A stretch of DNA of 64,000 nt from positions 216,747-280,746 of the forward strand of contig PDUO01000032.1 in the NCBI GenBank assembly GCA_003008705.1, given 5' to 3'. Source of the DNA: Pezicula radicicola (Eukaryota > Ascomycota > Leotiomycetes > Helotiales > Dermateaceae). The notes beneath the pieces are model-generated. The model saw only the letters and a list, made by a program, of their open reading frames with translations. It had not been told where the DNA came from and searched no databases. Shown here piece after piece: positions 44,500 to 54,961 of the stretch (position 1 is its first letter; the number at the start of each line of letters is the position of its first letter). The position numbers and the translations under genes are program-made.

Positions 44500-44552
44500 T
44501 TAAGTAGGCTACCCAAATCAAGTTAGTTACCCAAGTCAAGCCAATTACCCTA
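44500..44552. repeat. Copy of the dispersed AAGTxAGTTACCCAA minisatellite
   Basis: Degenerate units such as AATCAAGTTAGTTACCCAA and AGTCAAGCCAATTACCC, similar to the larger array at 46661-46922. Confidence 0.65.
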
Positions 44553-44781
44553 TCATAAGTCAAAAATTAAGTCGGTGCTACTGACCACTTTAGCGCCATA
44601 TAGAGTACATGTATCAAGAGTGCCTCGTTCTTCCCTTCCAAGCACGTCGCCAACAATCTCCCGATGAACATAATGAGGCTGGTGAGGAATTCCACTTAAT
44701 TTCATTTTCTGCTCACTGATCAATTCGCCTGGTCCATGGCAGTCCTCGAATAAGAGCTTGTCCAGAGACACCCACCCCACC

Positions 44782-46577
44782 ATGGACCCCTCATTACAAG
44801 AAGCACAGGGCCTGCGAATAGCTGTGGAAGGTTGTGTAAGTCAGCTTGAAGAGGTACATAGGTAGCTGTCTATTCAGTTTGCTAAGTATAAGGGTAGGGA
44901 CATGGTACTTTGCATGCGATATATGCCTCTGTGGAAAAGGCCTGTGAAGCCAGAGGTTGGGACGGTGTAGACCTCTTGATTATTGGAGGCGATTTCCAGG
45001 TAGGCAGGCTTTACTAGATCTCTTGTTAAGAGTAGAACTAACAATTTTAGGCAGTACGCAATGCTTCCGATTTGACGGTGATGTCCTGCCCGGTCAAGTT
45101 TCGAGCCATTGGAGATTTCCATGCCTACTACAGTGGCGGCGCCCAAGCTCCATACCTCACTATTTTCGTTGGCGGAAACCATGAAGCAAGCAGTCATATG
45201 TGGGAGTTATACTATGGGGGCTGGGCTGCACCGAATATTTACTACATGGGAGCTGCGAATGTGGTCAGACTAGGTGGTGTACGAATTGCTGGAATGTCCG
45301 GAATCTGGAAAGGCTATAATTACAACAAGCATCATCACGAGCGGCTACCTTACAACCAGGACGACGTAAAGTCGATTTATCATATCCGCGAAATTGATGT
45401 CAGAAAGATGCTTCAAATGAGGACCCAAGTCGATATTGGAATTAGTCATGATTGGCCAAGAGCAGTCGAAAAACACGGGGATCAGAAATTTTTGTACCGT
45501 ATGAAGCCTGATTTTGAGCAGGAGTCAAAGGATGGAACTCTTGGAAATCAAGCCGCAGCTTATGTCATGGATCGACTAAGACCACCTTACTGGTTCGCAG
45601 CACATCTACATTGCAAGTTCGCTGCGACAAAAGTCTACGCCGATGCAGCTCCTGAAGCTTTGCCATCTGCAAATGGGCATACCGAGGCAGTTGTTGCAAG
45701 TCAAGAACCTGTAGTAGCACCCGCAGACGTTCGTAATGCAGATGAAATCGATCTTGATATAGATGATGATGACGAGGCACCAGCAGCTGTACCAGACCCG
45801 ATGAATGGCAGTACACCACAAGTGAAAGAAGCAGCAGCTCCTCAGTCTCAATCGACATCATGCTCAGATCTTCGCGCTCAATTACCAGCAGCATTTGCAA
45901 AACCTACAGCGCCACAACAAAGAAATCAACCAGGACAACCATCACCACCCGAAGTCAAAAACAAGACCGTCCGCTTTCTAGCATTAGACAAGTGTTTACC
46001 GGGTCGAAAGTTCCTCCAACTCCTCGAAGTCCAACCACACACAGCAACCACTCCTTTTACACCCCTCCCACCCTCAGCCCCCCGCCACAAACTCCAATAC
46101 GACCCCGAATGGCTCGCCATAACCCGCGTCTTCGCCTCAGAGTTAATCCTCGGTGACAAAACCGCCAAAATATCCCCTGACAAAGGCGAATCCACCTATC
46201 TCCCCCTAATACAGAAAGAACAAGAATGGGTCCAAGAGAATATTGTCCAACAAAACAGGCTCCAAATACCAGAGAACTTCGAACTCACAGCTCCTGTCTT
46301 CGAACTTGGTCTGCCGGAGATCGTAAATGAGGGACCAAGGGAGTATAATAATCCTCAGACGGTAAAGTTTTGCGAATTAGTGGGAATTGAGAATAAGTTC
46401 TTTGCTACGGAGGAGGAGAGGGATGCCCGAATGAGGGCGGGACCGGCTGTGCCTGAGCCAAGAAGGGATGGGGGATTTGGTGGCAGGGGAGGTGGGAGAG
46501 GTGGTGGGCATGGACGTGGTGGTAGAGGTGGAAGAGGTGGCGGCGGAAGGGGCAGAGGACGAGGCAGAGGATGGTGA
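44782..46577 (+). CDS. DBR1: Lariat RNA debranching enzyme DBR1, three exons (560 aa), with RGG tail
   Basis: Exons: 44782-44835, 44898-44999, 45051-46577 (introns 62 and 51 bp, both phase 0). DBR1 cleaves the 2'-5' bond of excised intron lariats in the nucleus. The metallophosphatase motifs are intact: EGC/GHGTLHAIY, giving the Cys-x-His metal site typical of DBR1 (C18, H20) split by intron 1; IIGGDFQAVRN; FVGGNHEASSHMWELYYGGW; GISHDWP; AAHLHCKF. The AP/VxLGGVRIAGMSGIWKGYNY block and a C-terminal DBR1 domain (TRFLALDKCLPGRKFLQLLE-like, residues ~300-480) follow. The last ~40 residues are Gly/Arg repeats (GGRGGGRGGG and so on), an RGG RNA-binding tail. Length is normal for fungal DBR1 with this extension. 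Confidence 0.96.
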
Positions 46578-47049
46578 GTGGTGAGTGAGAGACCTGTATC
46601 ACTTCTTTGCTTCTATGATACCCCAGCTATGAAATCACTAGTATGATAACTCAAGGTCCAATTTAAGTGAGTTGCTCGGATTAAGTGAGTTTTCCACATC
46701 AAGTAAGTTACTCACATTAAGTGAGCTACTCAAATCAGCTCGGAAGTAGGTTACCTAGCTTAAGTGAGTTACTCAAATGAATTTAGAAATAGGTTACTCG
46801 GATCAAGTGAGTTACTTAAAGAACCTTAGAAAAGGTTTCCATATCGAGCAAGGCATCTAAATCAAGTAGATTGCTAAAATCAACGTAGAAGTAGGTTACC
46901 CATATCAAGTAAGGCAGGCATCTGAAAACATGGTAAAGTATAAGTTTTCAAAAGTCTAGTTCATCTAGTACATCAAGATCGAACCTTATATAAAGGTATA
47001 GAAAAGAGAAAATGGAGAAAACGATCCTCAAAACCGCGAAACGGGTATC
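46578..47049. other. Convergent intergenic region filled by minisatellite
   Basis: Between the DBR1 stop and the transporter stop. Most of it (46661-46922) is the degenerate AAGTGAGTTACTCAA array; I see no coding. Confidence 0.7.
46661..46922. repeat. Degenerate minisatellite array (AATTAAGTGAGTTACTCAAA-like units)
   Basis: About a dozen diverged units of roughly 18-22 bp around AAGTGAGTTACTCA, some joined to a GGAAGTAGGTTACC variant unit. The segment 46861-46917 matches 51467-51520 closely, showing the array belongs to a dispersed family. Confidence 0.8.
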
Positions 47050-48660
47050 TCAGAGGATATAGCGAAAATGAGGTTGTTCGAAATCCGTAAGATCCATAAA
47101 CTTCGCCCTCTCTACCTCTGCTGTGACCTCACTGGTCCCCGATTCAGCCTGTATACGATCGCGAAGACGATTCTCCCTCCAGTTGACGAATCTAATAACG
47201 AGAAGAATGCTTGCAGATAAGCCGTACATGATAGCAACCATCAGTTTTCCATTAGCGTAGTTGGGTGCCTCACTAGACCTGAACGTTTGGGGCCCGATCC
47301 AATTTCCCGCTCCATATGCTAAGATCTGCAGACCATTTACGGTAGCTTTCTTAGTGTATCCCAGAGTATTGTTAGAGATCATCACCATAACTAATCCCCA
47401 CGAACTGCCCGAGACGCTGATCATATAATAACCGACTAGAAGCGAGGCTTTTGCCGTAGTCGTAATCATCATAATACCTCCAACCATCGGAAATAGTATT
47501 GCGATGAAAGCAGGCAAAGATCTATCCAAGAGTTTATCCGACATCCACGTAAAGAACAGCTTCCCGCCCATATCAAAGATACCAGAAGGTGCTCCGAGCA
47601 AGAGTGATAGTCGAGCATTAAAGCCAAAAGAACTAAGGACCAACGCGCCAAATGTTGTGATTCCACCATTCGGAATATTCATCATGAGCGAATACATAAC
47701 GTAGAGATAGGTTCTAGGATCTCTAAAAGCTTCGCGGAACTGATACCATTTCCAGGTTCGATTTCCAATTCCTTGGAAATTGCCACGGATACGCTCAACA
47801 GCTATAGCCTTTTCATGCTGGCTAAGAAACCTGGCATTAGCGGCATTATCTGGCATCCACCAGAAACAAAAGGCCCCGGTAGCTGCAGTAACGGGCCCAA
47901 GGATAATAAATAAGATCTTCCATGATGCAATTGCTGCACCTTCTATGGCAGAGAGTCCATAACCAATAACAGCCATGAGAATAAGAGTAATGCCATTGCA
48001 ACAGAGCCAATAACCCATGCGTCTTGCTTGCTCGTTTTGCTTATACCACATAGAAGTGATTATAACAAAGGCAGGTGTTATGGTTGCTTCAAAAACACCC
48101 AAGAGGAAACGGACAACCAGGAGGCCTCCGTAATTGGATACAGCCGCATGACATGTCAGGACAGCACCCCAGACAATGATATTGAGAGCCGTATATTTCC
48201 CGATTGGCAGACGTCGAAGAAGATAAGTAGTAGGGAATCTATTCAAAACAAAAAGTCAGCACAGACCCATTAGACATACATATAAGCTAACTTACTCCCA
48301 GAAAATATAGCCAGCATAGAAGATACTTGAAACCCAGCTATATTGTTGAGATTTCGGGTCCAGATGGGTATCAGTCCGAATACCCATCAACGATGCGTAG
48401 TTGAGGGATATCTTATCAGCAAACTGAATGGCATAGACCCAGCACATCAAAGGTAGAATATGCCAGTCAATCTTAGATAGGACACTGTTCTCTTCGTCTG
48501 GAGTGAAACTTAAAACAGCGCCCCCTGTAATGGCCAGCGCGGGATCAACATCCTTAGAGATGAGTTTCTCATCACTAATCTCAAAGTTGTCTTCCGTTCG
48601 GACGGTCGTGATATCAGGGTCCGCGGTGGGTGTAGCCACTTTCTTTTCGGAAAGGTCCAT
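47050..48660 (-). CDS. Major facilitator transporter of the Dal5/allantoate permease (ACS) family, two exons (517 aa)
   Basis: Exons: 48296-48660 and 47050-48238; the 57-bp intron joins FYAGYIFWE to FPTTYLLRRLP. The N-terminal ~70 residues are cytosolic. Twelve membrane segments follow, starting with ILPLMCWVYAIQFADKISLN, the start of TM1 typical of the anion:cation symporter group (YASLMGIRTD follows), and LLVVRFLLGVFEATITPAFV, the family's signature in TM4. SWGLVMVMISNNTLGYTKKA lies in the second half. Members import allantoate, nicotinate, biotin precursors or other organic anions at the plasma membrane; the substrate here is unknown. The ATG at 48660 (MDLSEKK) was chosen; the frame is open upstream to 48738. 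The gene is head to head with a 2-oxoglutarate oxygenase gene, which hints at a shared nutrient-use role. Confidence 0.92.
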
Positions 48661-49508
48661 TGTGGTGGTTGTGGTCTTCCTCAAGAGTCTACAGTAGGCG
48701 GGTGAAGAAGGGTGAAATTTGTTCTTAGGTAGGATCAATCACATACCGTAGTGTGGGAAGGTTGTACTTATAGCTCATTAGAAGACGAGAACAGTGGCTG
48801 CAGGATAAGATCGATAACGATTTAAGATAGAGGAGCAAAGGTAGATTACGCGGTAGTATTCCGTAGGCAGAGATAGGGCGTTTAACAACTGTCTTTAATC
48901 AAGCTTTTGGGTTTCCCATTCCTTCGTTTACTAGTCATTATCGACTCCTACTTTGTACCTCGAAACAACTCTACAAACCACGAAGATATAGTTGAGGTAA
49001 TGTCAATACAATATCTATGCAAAGAATATCTACCCATACATAATGATAGAAAATATAATAGAAGTACATAGAATACTCCAAGCCTGTGCCATATCACTAT
49101 TCGGTATCTGCATATTTCTCTTGAATAGGTAGATGGAAGGTTGTCGTCTTCGCTTAGGCGTCTCCTATCGACGATTACTGAACCCTGGCCTTTCTCAAGG
49201 AGCTCCACATCTATCTCTTATCATTTGGAGGCCGATCGATAACCATGTGGAGGCCAGTAGGACTCATCGTGTTGAGGATAGTAGGACTTTCACTCTGGAG
49301 ACTTTTGAGACTCCACAACTGAGTAAGGGATTGTGGTGCCCCACGTCTGAGATATGGTAGAGGAGATACGTCGTCCTTGTACATAATCAACACATCTTGA
49401 TTGCTTTTTAAACTCGATACGATACGGTAAACCTTCTTTGAACCTCCATAATCGAATTCGTATTTTCCATTACCTCTCTCTTACTTCGTACTTAGTACCA
49501 AATACACC
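48661..49508. promoter_or_regulatory. Divergent intergenic region, MFS transporter and 2OG oxygenase
   Basis: 848 bases between outward-facing genes, AT-rich around 48950-49120. GATA words occur (for example 48806-48840), which would suit nitrogen regulation, but such words are common and the point is inference. Confidence 0.45.
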
Positions 49509-51048
49509 ATGCCATCAACTAACCTCCCCCAAATCCCCAAATGGAACCCACCAGCACCTACAAAAGAAAACTGTAATTACACCATATCTTCCTATTTATT
49601 ATCCTTACCTACGTTAATCACGGTAACTAAATCCAGAATTCATAGTGGATTATCTTCAACTAGTCAATCTCGACCTCTCCAAATTTGACAACCCAGCCTC
49701 AAGAAAAGAATTAGCGCGAGAATTCTACAAAGCCTTTACAGAAGAGGGATTTGCCACAATCTCCGGTCATGGTATCTCGCCAGAAGTATGGGATCAACAA
49801 ATGGATCTTGCAAATGCAACAATGACAATGTCACCCGAAGATAAAGTTCCATACGAAGGTTAGTTACTTAGAGCTAGCCTAGCTTACACAACACATTGAG
49901 TTCTATTTCGTCCACTGACACGAGAGCAGTTACACCAGAGGAAGATGAGCAAGGAATTTACGTGGGATTTAAACAAGCAGGAGGAAAGGGTTTCCACAAG
50001 GAAGTAAGTTACAAGGTTATATTTCAAAACTTTCGTAGTAGATTGGACTGACGTATTGCCTTCTCAGATAGATTTCTATAACATGTTACTCAATGACCCA
50101 AAGAAGCGTGATCATCCTGCACACCTGGCACCTTATATTGCAGATACCAGAAAAGTGATGCTACACCTACGTGACGACATACAAAGGAAATTCCTTATCC
50201 TCCTAGCCATGTGTCTCGAAGTTCTGGAAGAGGATCTCCTTGCTACACATAAGCCTGGGTTTTCGAGTAGTGAGTATTATAGATACGTATGTAAATCTAT
50301 CTGCCTTACTAAAATTCATTCACCTATTATCAAATAAGAAGACAGTTAAACTGAAACGTATATCAAATAGATGAGCTATTCTCCTCTCTCAGAAGAAGCA
50401 ACCATCAAATCCCGAGGTCTCTTCATGCCGGGTCATGCAGACTGGGGCACCTTTTCAATTCTCTTCTCACAACCAGTATGTGCTTTACAAATTTTAGATA
50501 AAAGCGGTGTTTTCAAATAAGTAAAAATAAATCAGCAACCTTAACTCATCCTCATTTATCAAAAATGAAAATGAAAAGAAGAAAAATCTACACAATAGTA
50601 CACCAGTCTAATATACCAACACTCCATTTAGTATATCCCAAACGTCCTAATAGTCAACATCGGACAAGCCCTCGAACTCCTAACAGGCGGCCTCTTCAAA
50701 GCAACAATCCACAGAGTAGTAACACCACCATCCGACCAAAAGAAGTCTCTTCGCGTCGGAATCTTCTATTTCTCACGTCCAAATGATGATTATCTCCTCG
50801 AACCACTGAAAAACTCGCCCGTTCTTAAGAGATTAGGCATGGATAAACCGCTTGATCCCGAGGTTACTTATACGACGACTGAATTCTTGGAGGCTAAGAA
50901 ACATGGGTACTTGAAGCCGGATTTTGATTTCGATCGTCCGAGAGATGTTACGGTACATAGTGATCCTTTTCGGGAGGGTGATAAATTTGCTGTGCTTGAG
51001 AGGCCGATTGTTCAGGTCCCTATGGCCTTACATGGCACTAAAGTATAA
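49509..51048 (+). CDS. 2-oxoglutarate/Fe(II) oxygenase, isopenicillin N synthase-like, six exons (363-374 aa)
   Basis: Exons: 49509-49572, 49646-49858, 49930-50003, 50068-50286, 50371-50475 (or to 50508), 50632-51048. The N-terminal DIOX_N region has DYLQLVNLDLSKFDNPASRK and EGFATISGHGI. The catalytic core has the Fe(II) ligands HAD in PGHADWGTFSILF, the distal His in FKATIHRVVTPP, and a 2OG-binding YFSR segment (GIFYFSRP). Intron 1 must use the TAG acceptor at 49645, because the CAG at 49636 would create a stop. The end of exon 5 is ambiguous: a strong GTATGT donor at 50476 drops the conserved-looking VCALQILDKSG, while a weak GTTTTC donor at 50509 keeps it; both are in frame. The substrate is unknown. 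Confidence 0.85.
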
Positions 51049-51466
51049 GAAGGTTTATGTAGCTAGATTTATATTGGGTGAAGCGCACTAGGTCTCACAT
51101 CTAGATGCAAGATTAATAAGCACATCAATTTGGTAACTACTTGTCAAATCATTGAACTTTTCTACTAGTGTGCTATATTGCAATTTCATTCCAGTTATGG
51201 TTATTCCTCTTCCTTTAGAAATCGAGCAAGAAAATGTATCGAGGTCCCGAAGATATAGATAGTATCATTATGTCTACTACCTAATTTTGCTGCTCCAAGC
51301 CCTCTGTTGTAACTGAAAATAAGCGTTTCTTTAGTTAGAAGCTTGATTTAAATGGGAAGTAATATATAAGGTTGTCATTCTGCTTTGATGCGCAACCATC
51401 GTTTCCCCTAATCCTAAAGAGTCCCTCCGAGTGCCAACAATGTCCCAGGTCCCTCGTACAGCACAA

Positions 51467-51520
51467 ATCAAGTGAATTACTGAAATCAACTTGGAAGTGA
51501 GTTCCGTACCCATATCAAGA
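51467..51520. repeat. Dispersed minisatellite copy matching 46861-46917
   Basis: Starts AATCAAGTGAATTACTGAAA and aligns with 46861-46917 over about 55 bases, including AAATCAAC, GAAGT and TACCCATATCAAG. Read directly by comparison. Confidence 0.75.
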
Positions 51521-51559
51521 TGCCTACTTAAAGCAACTTAGAAGCCTAGAAGAGGGCTA

Positions 51560-52310
51560 TCTAGACTGACCGAAGTACCAAAACCAGCTCTCATCTAAAA
51601 TCAACTTTTAACTAAGAATCTAAGATACTCAAAAATAACCACCTGTACTCCAACACTCCATTATAACTTAATCCGCTTTACATATCTCTACCTACCTAAA
51701 CACTTCCGAATAGCCAACCACATAGCAATAACCTAAGTACCACCAAACATCCTAATCTCCATAGCTCAAAGATACAACAACCCCCAAAAATCCTCACCTC
51801 GCCTAATTCCACATCTCCGCATCTCCACAACTCCACAACTCCCAAACTCCCAAACCCTCCAAACTTCGCAACAATAAAATCCACTTACCTCTCTCTCATA
51901 AATACCAAATACCAAATAACCACACAACCCCACCAAACAACCCAAATCACTCATCCATTCCCTCCAATCCCCCGACCTCAGAAAAATACAATACCTACCT
52001 ATACTAATCCCCAAACCCCTAAAACTCCAAATCCCAACCTTCCACCTACCTTAAAAACCATCCCCATCACCTCCATAGAAACCCCTCCACCTCCATCTCC
52101 ACTACTCCAACCCCAAAAGTTCCCCCAAAAATATTCCGGCCCCCTCCCATCCCAATCCCAATCCCATGCCCATGTAAAAAGAAAAAGAGAAAAGAAAAAA
52201 ACCTCTACTTCAGCCCTCAAAATAAACCTATCCCCTAAAATATCCCGCTCCTTCTACCGACGGCCTCCGAACTCCCAGCACCCCGCCGGATGTACCGGAG
52301 CTTAAAAAAA
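51560..52310. other. A/C-rich (G-poor) strand-asymmetric block
   Basis: The plus strand is strongly depleted of G: in 51781-52140 I count nine G in 360 bases, while A, C and, to a lesser extent, T dominate. The block is not a simple tandem repeat. No gene is supported. Confidence 0.8.
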
Positions 52311-53071
52311 CCCCTACCAAGAAACTCTTAGCTATGATATCGTAAAATCGGAGTTGAGTTCGTTCTCTAGGAGAAAGGGAGAACGAACGAATCAATCAAT
52401 TTCCCGAGTCTTGTTTATTTAGGGTGGGCGCATCAGTGCTTACCTACTTATTGTTCGGGCAACCTCTCTCTCTTTTTCTTTTTACGAAGGTACGGAAAAT
52501 TAGGTCATGGTTGTAGGGCTCAAAGCTGCGAGAGGCTGATGAGAGGCTGAGACGTTGCAGTAGTGTAAGCAGTTGAGGAATATTATTGTACGAAGGTCCA
52601 TGTGAGACGGGAAGAAAGGGAGGAAGCGAAGGAAGGGAAGCGAATGGAGTCTAGAAGGGAAAGGCCGAAAGTTCTCGGCTCGAGCTGTTCGGCATGTGCT
52701 TGTTTGTTCTTTCTTCCTTTCCTTACTGACTCTTTTGGAATTTTTTTTGAATAGGACACCATAGCCTGTTGGTCAGCCTAGGTATCTAGTAACGGAGATA
52801 CATTTTCTTGCTCGATTTCCAAAGGGAGACAAGATGAAAAAAAAGAGGTCCAACGTGAAATAAAAGAAGTGTCTATTAGACGAACATCTCAACAGGAGAG
52901 AATATGCAGCAAATGTGCCCTCATTGTCACATGCCCCATCTAATCCACTGAGCATTCCTCTTCCGCTTCCCCATTCCAGAAAAAAAGCCCATCTATGTCG
53001 GTCCCAATTCCCATTACGTGCGCTTAGCTTCTCCTGCCTAAATCAACCCCAACCACACAAGAGATTCAACC

Positions 53072-53874
53072 CTATGCCGACGATGTACCCTCTTGTGATT
53101 GCATATACTTGTAGGCACCGAAAGCCACTGCACCACCGAGCAGGATGACAGCGTAGAGACCGACGCCAAGTCCTGTTGAGCTGCTAGATGTGGAGGTTGA
53201 TGATGGGGCTGCGACAGGCTTTGGGGCTGGATCCCCTTCCTATAGAACAACATCAATTAGTCTTTTTTCTTTATTTGTTGGACTTGGGTGTTTCGAGGGA
53301 AGCCTAAAAGGGGAGAGACGTACAACGCGCTTCAAGTTTCCAATCAACAGACCATCGAGAATCTCTCGTGCTTCGTCGCTGTGTCCGACATCTTCGAAGG
53401 CCTCGGTTGCGTCCTGACCGCCAACGTCCAGGAGCACTTCTTCTCCACCTCTATTAAATCGCAGTGGTCAGCTTGTGCTCATCAATCCATGTATGCACGC
53501 AATTAAGAATTGCAGGCAGACTGTGAAGAAGGGCATCTTCAAGGAAAGTGGGGGATTTCCTGTGTGAAGAAGCGTTGAAGACATTCACAAGCTATAGTTG
53601 GCAACTTGTCCCTTTCCCTCGCAGTGTAGCATCTCGGCCAAGATCGATCTCCATGTCTTTTCTTTTTGTCTTCCATTGCGAAAGCAATCGGTATCCCAGG
53701 CGCAGAGTGTCCTCTACTCCCCGAGATGCTCCAAATGACTAGATGGATAGGAGTAACTTACGGATGCTCATCAACGAAGCTGGTGGCATCGTAGACCTTG
53801 TCATGAATGACCATGTACAGATCCTTCTTCCCCGAGTGGCTCGAAATATCCGCAAAAGTGAACTCCTTAGACAT
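53072..53874 (-). CDS. CYB5: Cytochrome b5, tail-anchored, three exons (135 aa)
   Basis: Exons: 53762-53874, 53324-53450, 53072-53239. The first intron is 311 bp, unusually long for this window, with donor GTAAGT, branch site GCTGAC and acceptor ATAG; the second is 84 bp. The junction rebuilds the haem-binding motif [20 protein letters not shown] and the second axial His in [12 protein letters not shown]. The N-terminus [20 protein letters not shown] is typical. After a Ser/Thr-rich linker comes a single hydrophobic segment ([20 protein letters not shown]) and a short tail, as in ER-anchored b5. It donates electrons to sterol and fatty-acid desaturation enzymes and some P450s on the ER. Confidence 0.95.
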
Positions 53875-54961
53875 CTTGACTGATTGTGTTGTGTGTTGCT
53901 ACGTTGAACCAAATTGAACCTTCCCGGAAACTTTTTGTTGAATCGCGGCGCTGGTAGTAGCAAGACTTGGTGTCGGAGGATTATTCGTGTATTGGAAAAG
54001 GGGGATTGTGGTTTGGTGGAAGGTACAAGGTCAACCGAGTTTGGAGGTGAGAGAACAAGTATGATGAGCTGATATGCTGAGATTATCTCACGCAAGCAAT
54101 GAATAAAAGACAGATAAAGTCTGGTCTCTCCGGAACAGTGCCGCTAAACTATGAATGATTATCACGCTAGCCCCGACGATTCGGTTCCCGAACAGCTCTC
54201 TCCTGTCTGGTGGAGCCCAGACACAGCATTTGCACAAACGAGGAAAGGAGATCCGGGTCATCAAGCCACTTTCTATTGGTCCAAGCCAGAGCGAATCTAC
54301 AGCAGAGTACCGGTACATAACGGAGCACAGCTACGGTACTTCTGCAGTACGGTGCAGTGCAGTACTCTCCAGTAGACATCATCGAATTAATACATGCACT
54401 TCGGTTTCGTACAGAGAAAGAAGACAATTAATTTACCTGGGACAGCGAAGCATAAGTTTCGAAGGACACAAGCTTCAGCTCATGTATCACAACATCACAA
54501 CAGGACTCTGGATTAAATAGTACTGTGAAAGTCAAGTTGGTGCGATGCGAGGTACGAGTGACAAGCAAAGTACGGGTACCGGTAATGCACAGTCAGTGCA
54601 ACAGAAAGTGATGGAAGCGGAAGTTATGTAAGAGAATATATCGGAGACCCGGCCCAAAGACAAGACATCGCGGAGACACCCCGCTTCTATCCCCTCCGAC
54701 AGGCAGGCAGGAAAGTGCTACAGTTCTTGCGAATACGGCTGTTAGAAAGAGACACCTCGCATGCATTTGTGCGCTATCATTAAGCTATCTTGAGTCTTGA
54801 CAAGTCCCAGAGCTGCACGGCTATTCGGCGGTCAAGGTAGCTTCGGATGAGAATCGGCATCTTCACCATGTATACTGTATTGTGAAGACCTCAAAGCTGC
54901 TTTCTTAGTCTATTCGTCGGTTATTCATCATTCCATCAATATCAACATGCTTAACATCCGG
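53875..54961. other. Intergenic region between cytochrome b5 and capping protein alpha
   Basis: Upstream of cytochrome b5 and downstream of the capping protein gene (both minus). It contains GGTACCGGTA- and CAGTAC-rich segments near 54300-54370 and 54560-54590. Short frames in both directions near 54150-54520 have no family look. Confidence 0.55.

Larger units (their letters stand above)
44218..44781. promoter_or_regulatory. Divergent intergenic promoter, RNase P/MRP subunit and DBR1
   Basis: 564 bases between two RNA-processing genes. It holds an A run near 44440, GCGGCCGC at 44463-44470, three CGCTTGAG octamers (44468-44491), and a copy of the dispersed AAGT-AGTTAC minisatellite (44500-44552). 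Confidence 0.5.
51049..53071. other. Gene-free convergent region with strand-asymmetric block
   Basis: Between the oxygenase stop (plus) and the cytochrome b5 stop (minus). It holds a dispersed minisatellite copy (51467-51520), an A/C-rich block almost without G on the plus strand (about 51560-52310), a CT/GA-rich stretch (52430-52700), and T/A runs. Minus-strand open frames in the block are rich in Trp/Gly/Phe and are a by-product of composition. Confidence 0.65.

Noticed and set aside
51999..52220. Trp/Gly-rich minus-strand frame
   Set aside because: It is explained by the G-poor composition of the plus strand, not by coding.
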